Position numbers and translations under genes: made by a program
Shown: positions 63,202-64,000 of the stretch, piece by piece
How the letters are laid out: every line of letters begins with the position of its first letter
Numbering within the stretch: the first letter of the stretch is position 1
Source: Moraxellaceae bacterium AER2_44_116
GTDB taxonomy: Bacteria > Pseudomonadota > Gammaproteobacteria > Pseudomonadales > Moraxellaceae
Length of the DNA: 64,000 nt
Direction of reading: 5' to 3'
NCBI GenBank assembly: GCA_006546595.1
Contig: VIAD01000005.1
Location: 62,001-126,000, forward strand
The notes under the pieces: model-generated
Told to the model about the DNA's origin: nothing
Databases searched by the model: none
The model's input: the letters and a program-made list of their open reading frames with translations, nothing else

Positions 63202-63768
63202 TTACTGCATTAAAAAATAAACAATGGCGGGGATGTGCTGCTCAAACGTATCAAAGGCGTGATGACCGCCCTCCTCCACCAAACGGGGCGAGTGCGGATA
63301 TTTTGCCAGTGCTAGGCGATAGTCTAAAGTCTCATCCTGTGTTTGTAATAGTACCCAAAGTCGTTCTGGTGTACGTAAAGCGTCAACTTCTAACGCTAAC
63401 AATTGCTGAACGTGGTCAACGGTTAATATATAGCCAGTTCCCGTATGATAGTTTTTTTGCTCACCCAACAACTCCGCCAATAAATCATAGGCTTTGACGG
63501 CAGGGTTAATAAGTACTGCTTTATTGCCATAATGCTGATTGAGCCATGTGGCATAAAATCCCCCCAAGGAACTGCCCAATAAACCTGCATCGGGATATTG
63601 TTGCACTAAGTTCGCTAATAACGCGGCGACTTGCTCAGGAAAGATATTGAGATCAGGTGCAATAAACTGAATATCAGGACGATGTTGAGCTAACCACTCG
63701 CGTAACAAACCTGCTTTATGAGATTGGGGAGAACTGTTGAAACCGTGAATATAAATAAGAGTCGACAT
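63202..63768 (-). CDS. yqiA: YqiA-like alpha/beta-hydrolase (esterase)
   Basis: A 188-residue small alpha/beta hydrolase: LIYIHGFNSSPQSHKAG at the start, nucleophile elbow GSSLGGFYA (Ser about 74), and GGHHAFDTF carrying the catalytic His. By family it is a short-chain esterase. The frame is open to 63861, but ATG 63768 gives the normal family start MSTLIYIHG. Between cpdA and parE, as in E. coli and Pseudomonas. Confidence 0.9.
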   Translation of the reverse strand: MSTLIYIHGFNSSPQSHKAGLLREWLAQHRPDIQFIAPDLNIFPEQVAALLANLVQQYPDAGLLGSSLGGFYATWLNQHYGNKAVLINPAVKAYDLLAELLGEQKNYHTGTGYILTVDHVQQLLALEVDALRTPERLWVLLQTQDETLDYRLALAKYPHSPRLVEEGGHHAFDTFEQHIPAIVYFLMQ

Positions 63769-63885
63769 GGAAAACAGCAGAATGAATATTAAAGATAAAT
63801 AGATAAAAGAAATTTGCCGCGAGACATCAAGTGCGCTCCATGCGTTGCGCTTAATGACCAATTTTCATCGGCTGAATAGCTGTGA

Positions 63886-64000
63886 TTAGTAGCCGCGGAC
63901 ACTCCAATCAACAACAAACTTCACCCCTTCAACACGCGATACTTGCGTCACAATATCGCCGTTGGCATACAAATCAAGCCAACGATAGCCCGGAGATAAA
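63886..64000 (-). CDS. cpdA: 3' end of CpdA, 3',5'-cyclic-AMP phosphodiesterase (partial)
   Basis: Only the last 38 codons and the TAA stop lie in the window. The translated end (LSPGYRWLDLYANGDIVTQV, then SRV, ending VRGY) fits the C-terminus of CpdA (PG.RWL.L..DG), and CpdA normally precedes yqiA-parE. The metal-binding core is outside the window, so this rests on a short stretch and on gene order. Confidence 0.75.
   Translation of the reverse strand, partial: LSPGYRWLDLYANGDIVTQVSRVEGVKFVVDWSVRGY

Overview
The window comes from a gammaproteobacterium of moderate G+C content, most likely in the Pseudomonadales and near Moraxellaceae. The main reason is gene order. Read on the minus strand, the block rnpB - rsmH - ftsL - ftsI - murE - murF - mraY - murD - ftsW - murG - murC - ddl - ftsQ - ftsA - ftsZ - lpxC - (DciA-like, opposite strand) - M23 peptidase - secA - argJ - mutT/thiE is the Pseudomonas-type arrangement, and cpdA - yqiA - parE at the right edge also fits. 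The family assignment is inference; no 16S gene is present.

Layout. 1-6.6 kb: a minus-strand tellurite/stress (Ter) cluster of two stand-alone TerD proteins, a TerD-vWA protein (TerF-like), a two-domain TerA, an AIM24 protein and a TerZ-like protein, preceded by a DUF475/TerC-like membrane protein. 6.9-10.5 kb: a FIST sensor protein translationally coupled to a PAS hybrid histidine kinase. 10.5-13.1 kb: two tandem, nearly identical secreted zinc phospholipase C-like proteins, each behind a promoter with four 9-bp boxes spaced exactly 21 bp apart (AlgR/LytTR-like). 13.4-17.6 kb: a PpiC foldase with a natural histidine tail, a membrane-anchored hypothetical, a TonB-like protein and a small outer-membrane protein. 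17.6-20.1 kb: RhlB helicase, an acetoacetate-decarboxylase-like protein and a cold-shock protein. 20.4-23.3 kb: tRNA-Arg(CCU) followed by a small accessory island (HigBA toxin-antitoxin, a DUF6387-like protein, a structured phage-type leader RNA and an NYN nuclease). 23.4-27.6 kb: M48 protease/LemA, MutT-ThiE fusion, DUF4124 protein. 27.8-52.1 kb: argJ, secA, envelope and division genes, then rnpB. 52.3-61.1 kb: one 2922-residue exported protein with 17 tandem domains. 61.3-64 kb: parE, yqiA and the 3' end of cpdA.

Working logic. The dcw block makes lipid II from UDP-MurNAc (MurC-F, MraY, MurG), flips and polymerises it at the septum (FtsW, FtsI) and builds the divisome (FtsL, FtsQ, FtsA, FtsZ); genes overlap or abut, so it is probably one long transcription unit with internal promoters. 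LpxC and the M23 peptidase tie lipid A and wall remodelling to it.

The most unusual items are the giant repeat protein, in which every one of 17 domains keeps a Lys/Glu/Asn set typical of isopeptide-forming CnaB-like folds plus a Cys pair; the 21-bp-periodic operator arrays duplicated along with the phospholipase genes; a family of about 98-bp terminal-inverted-repeat elements with variable cores; and a C4-antisense-like hairpin leader read in frame into the NYN gene. No CRISPR array, rRNA or intact transposase was seen.
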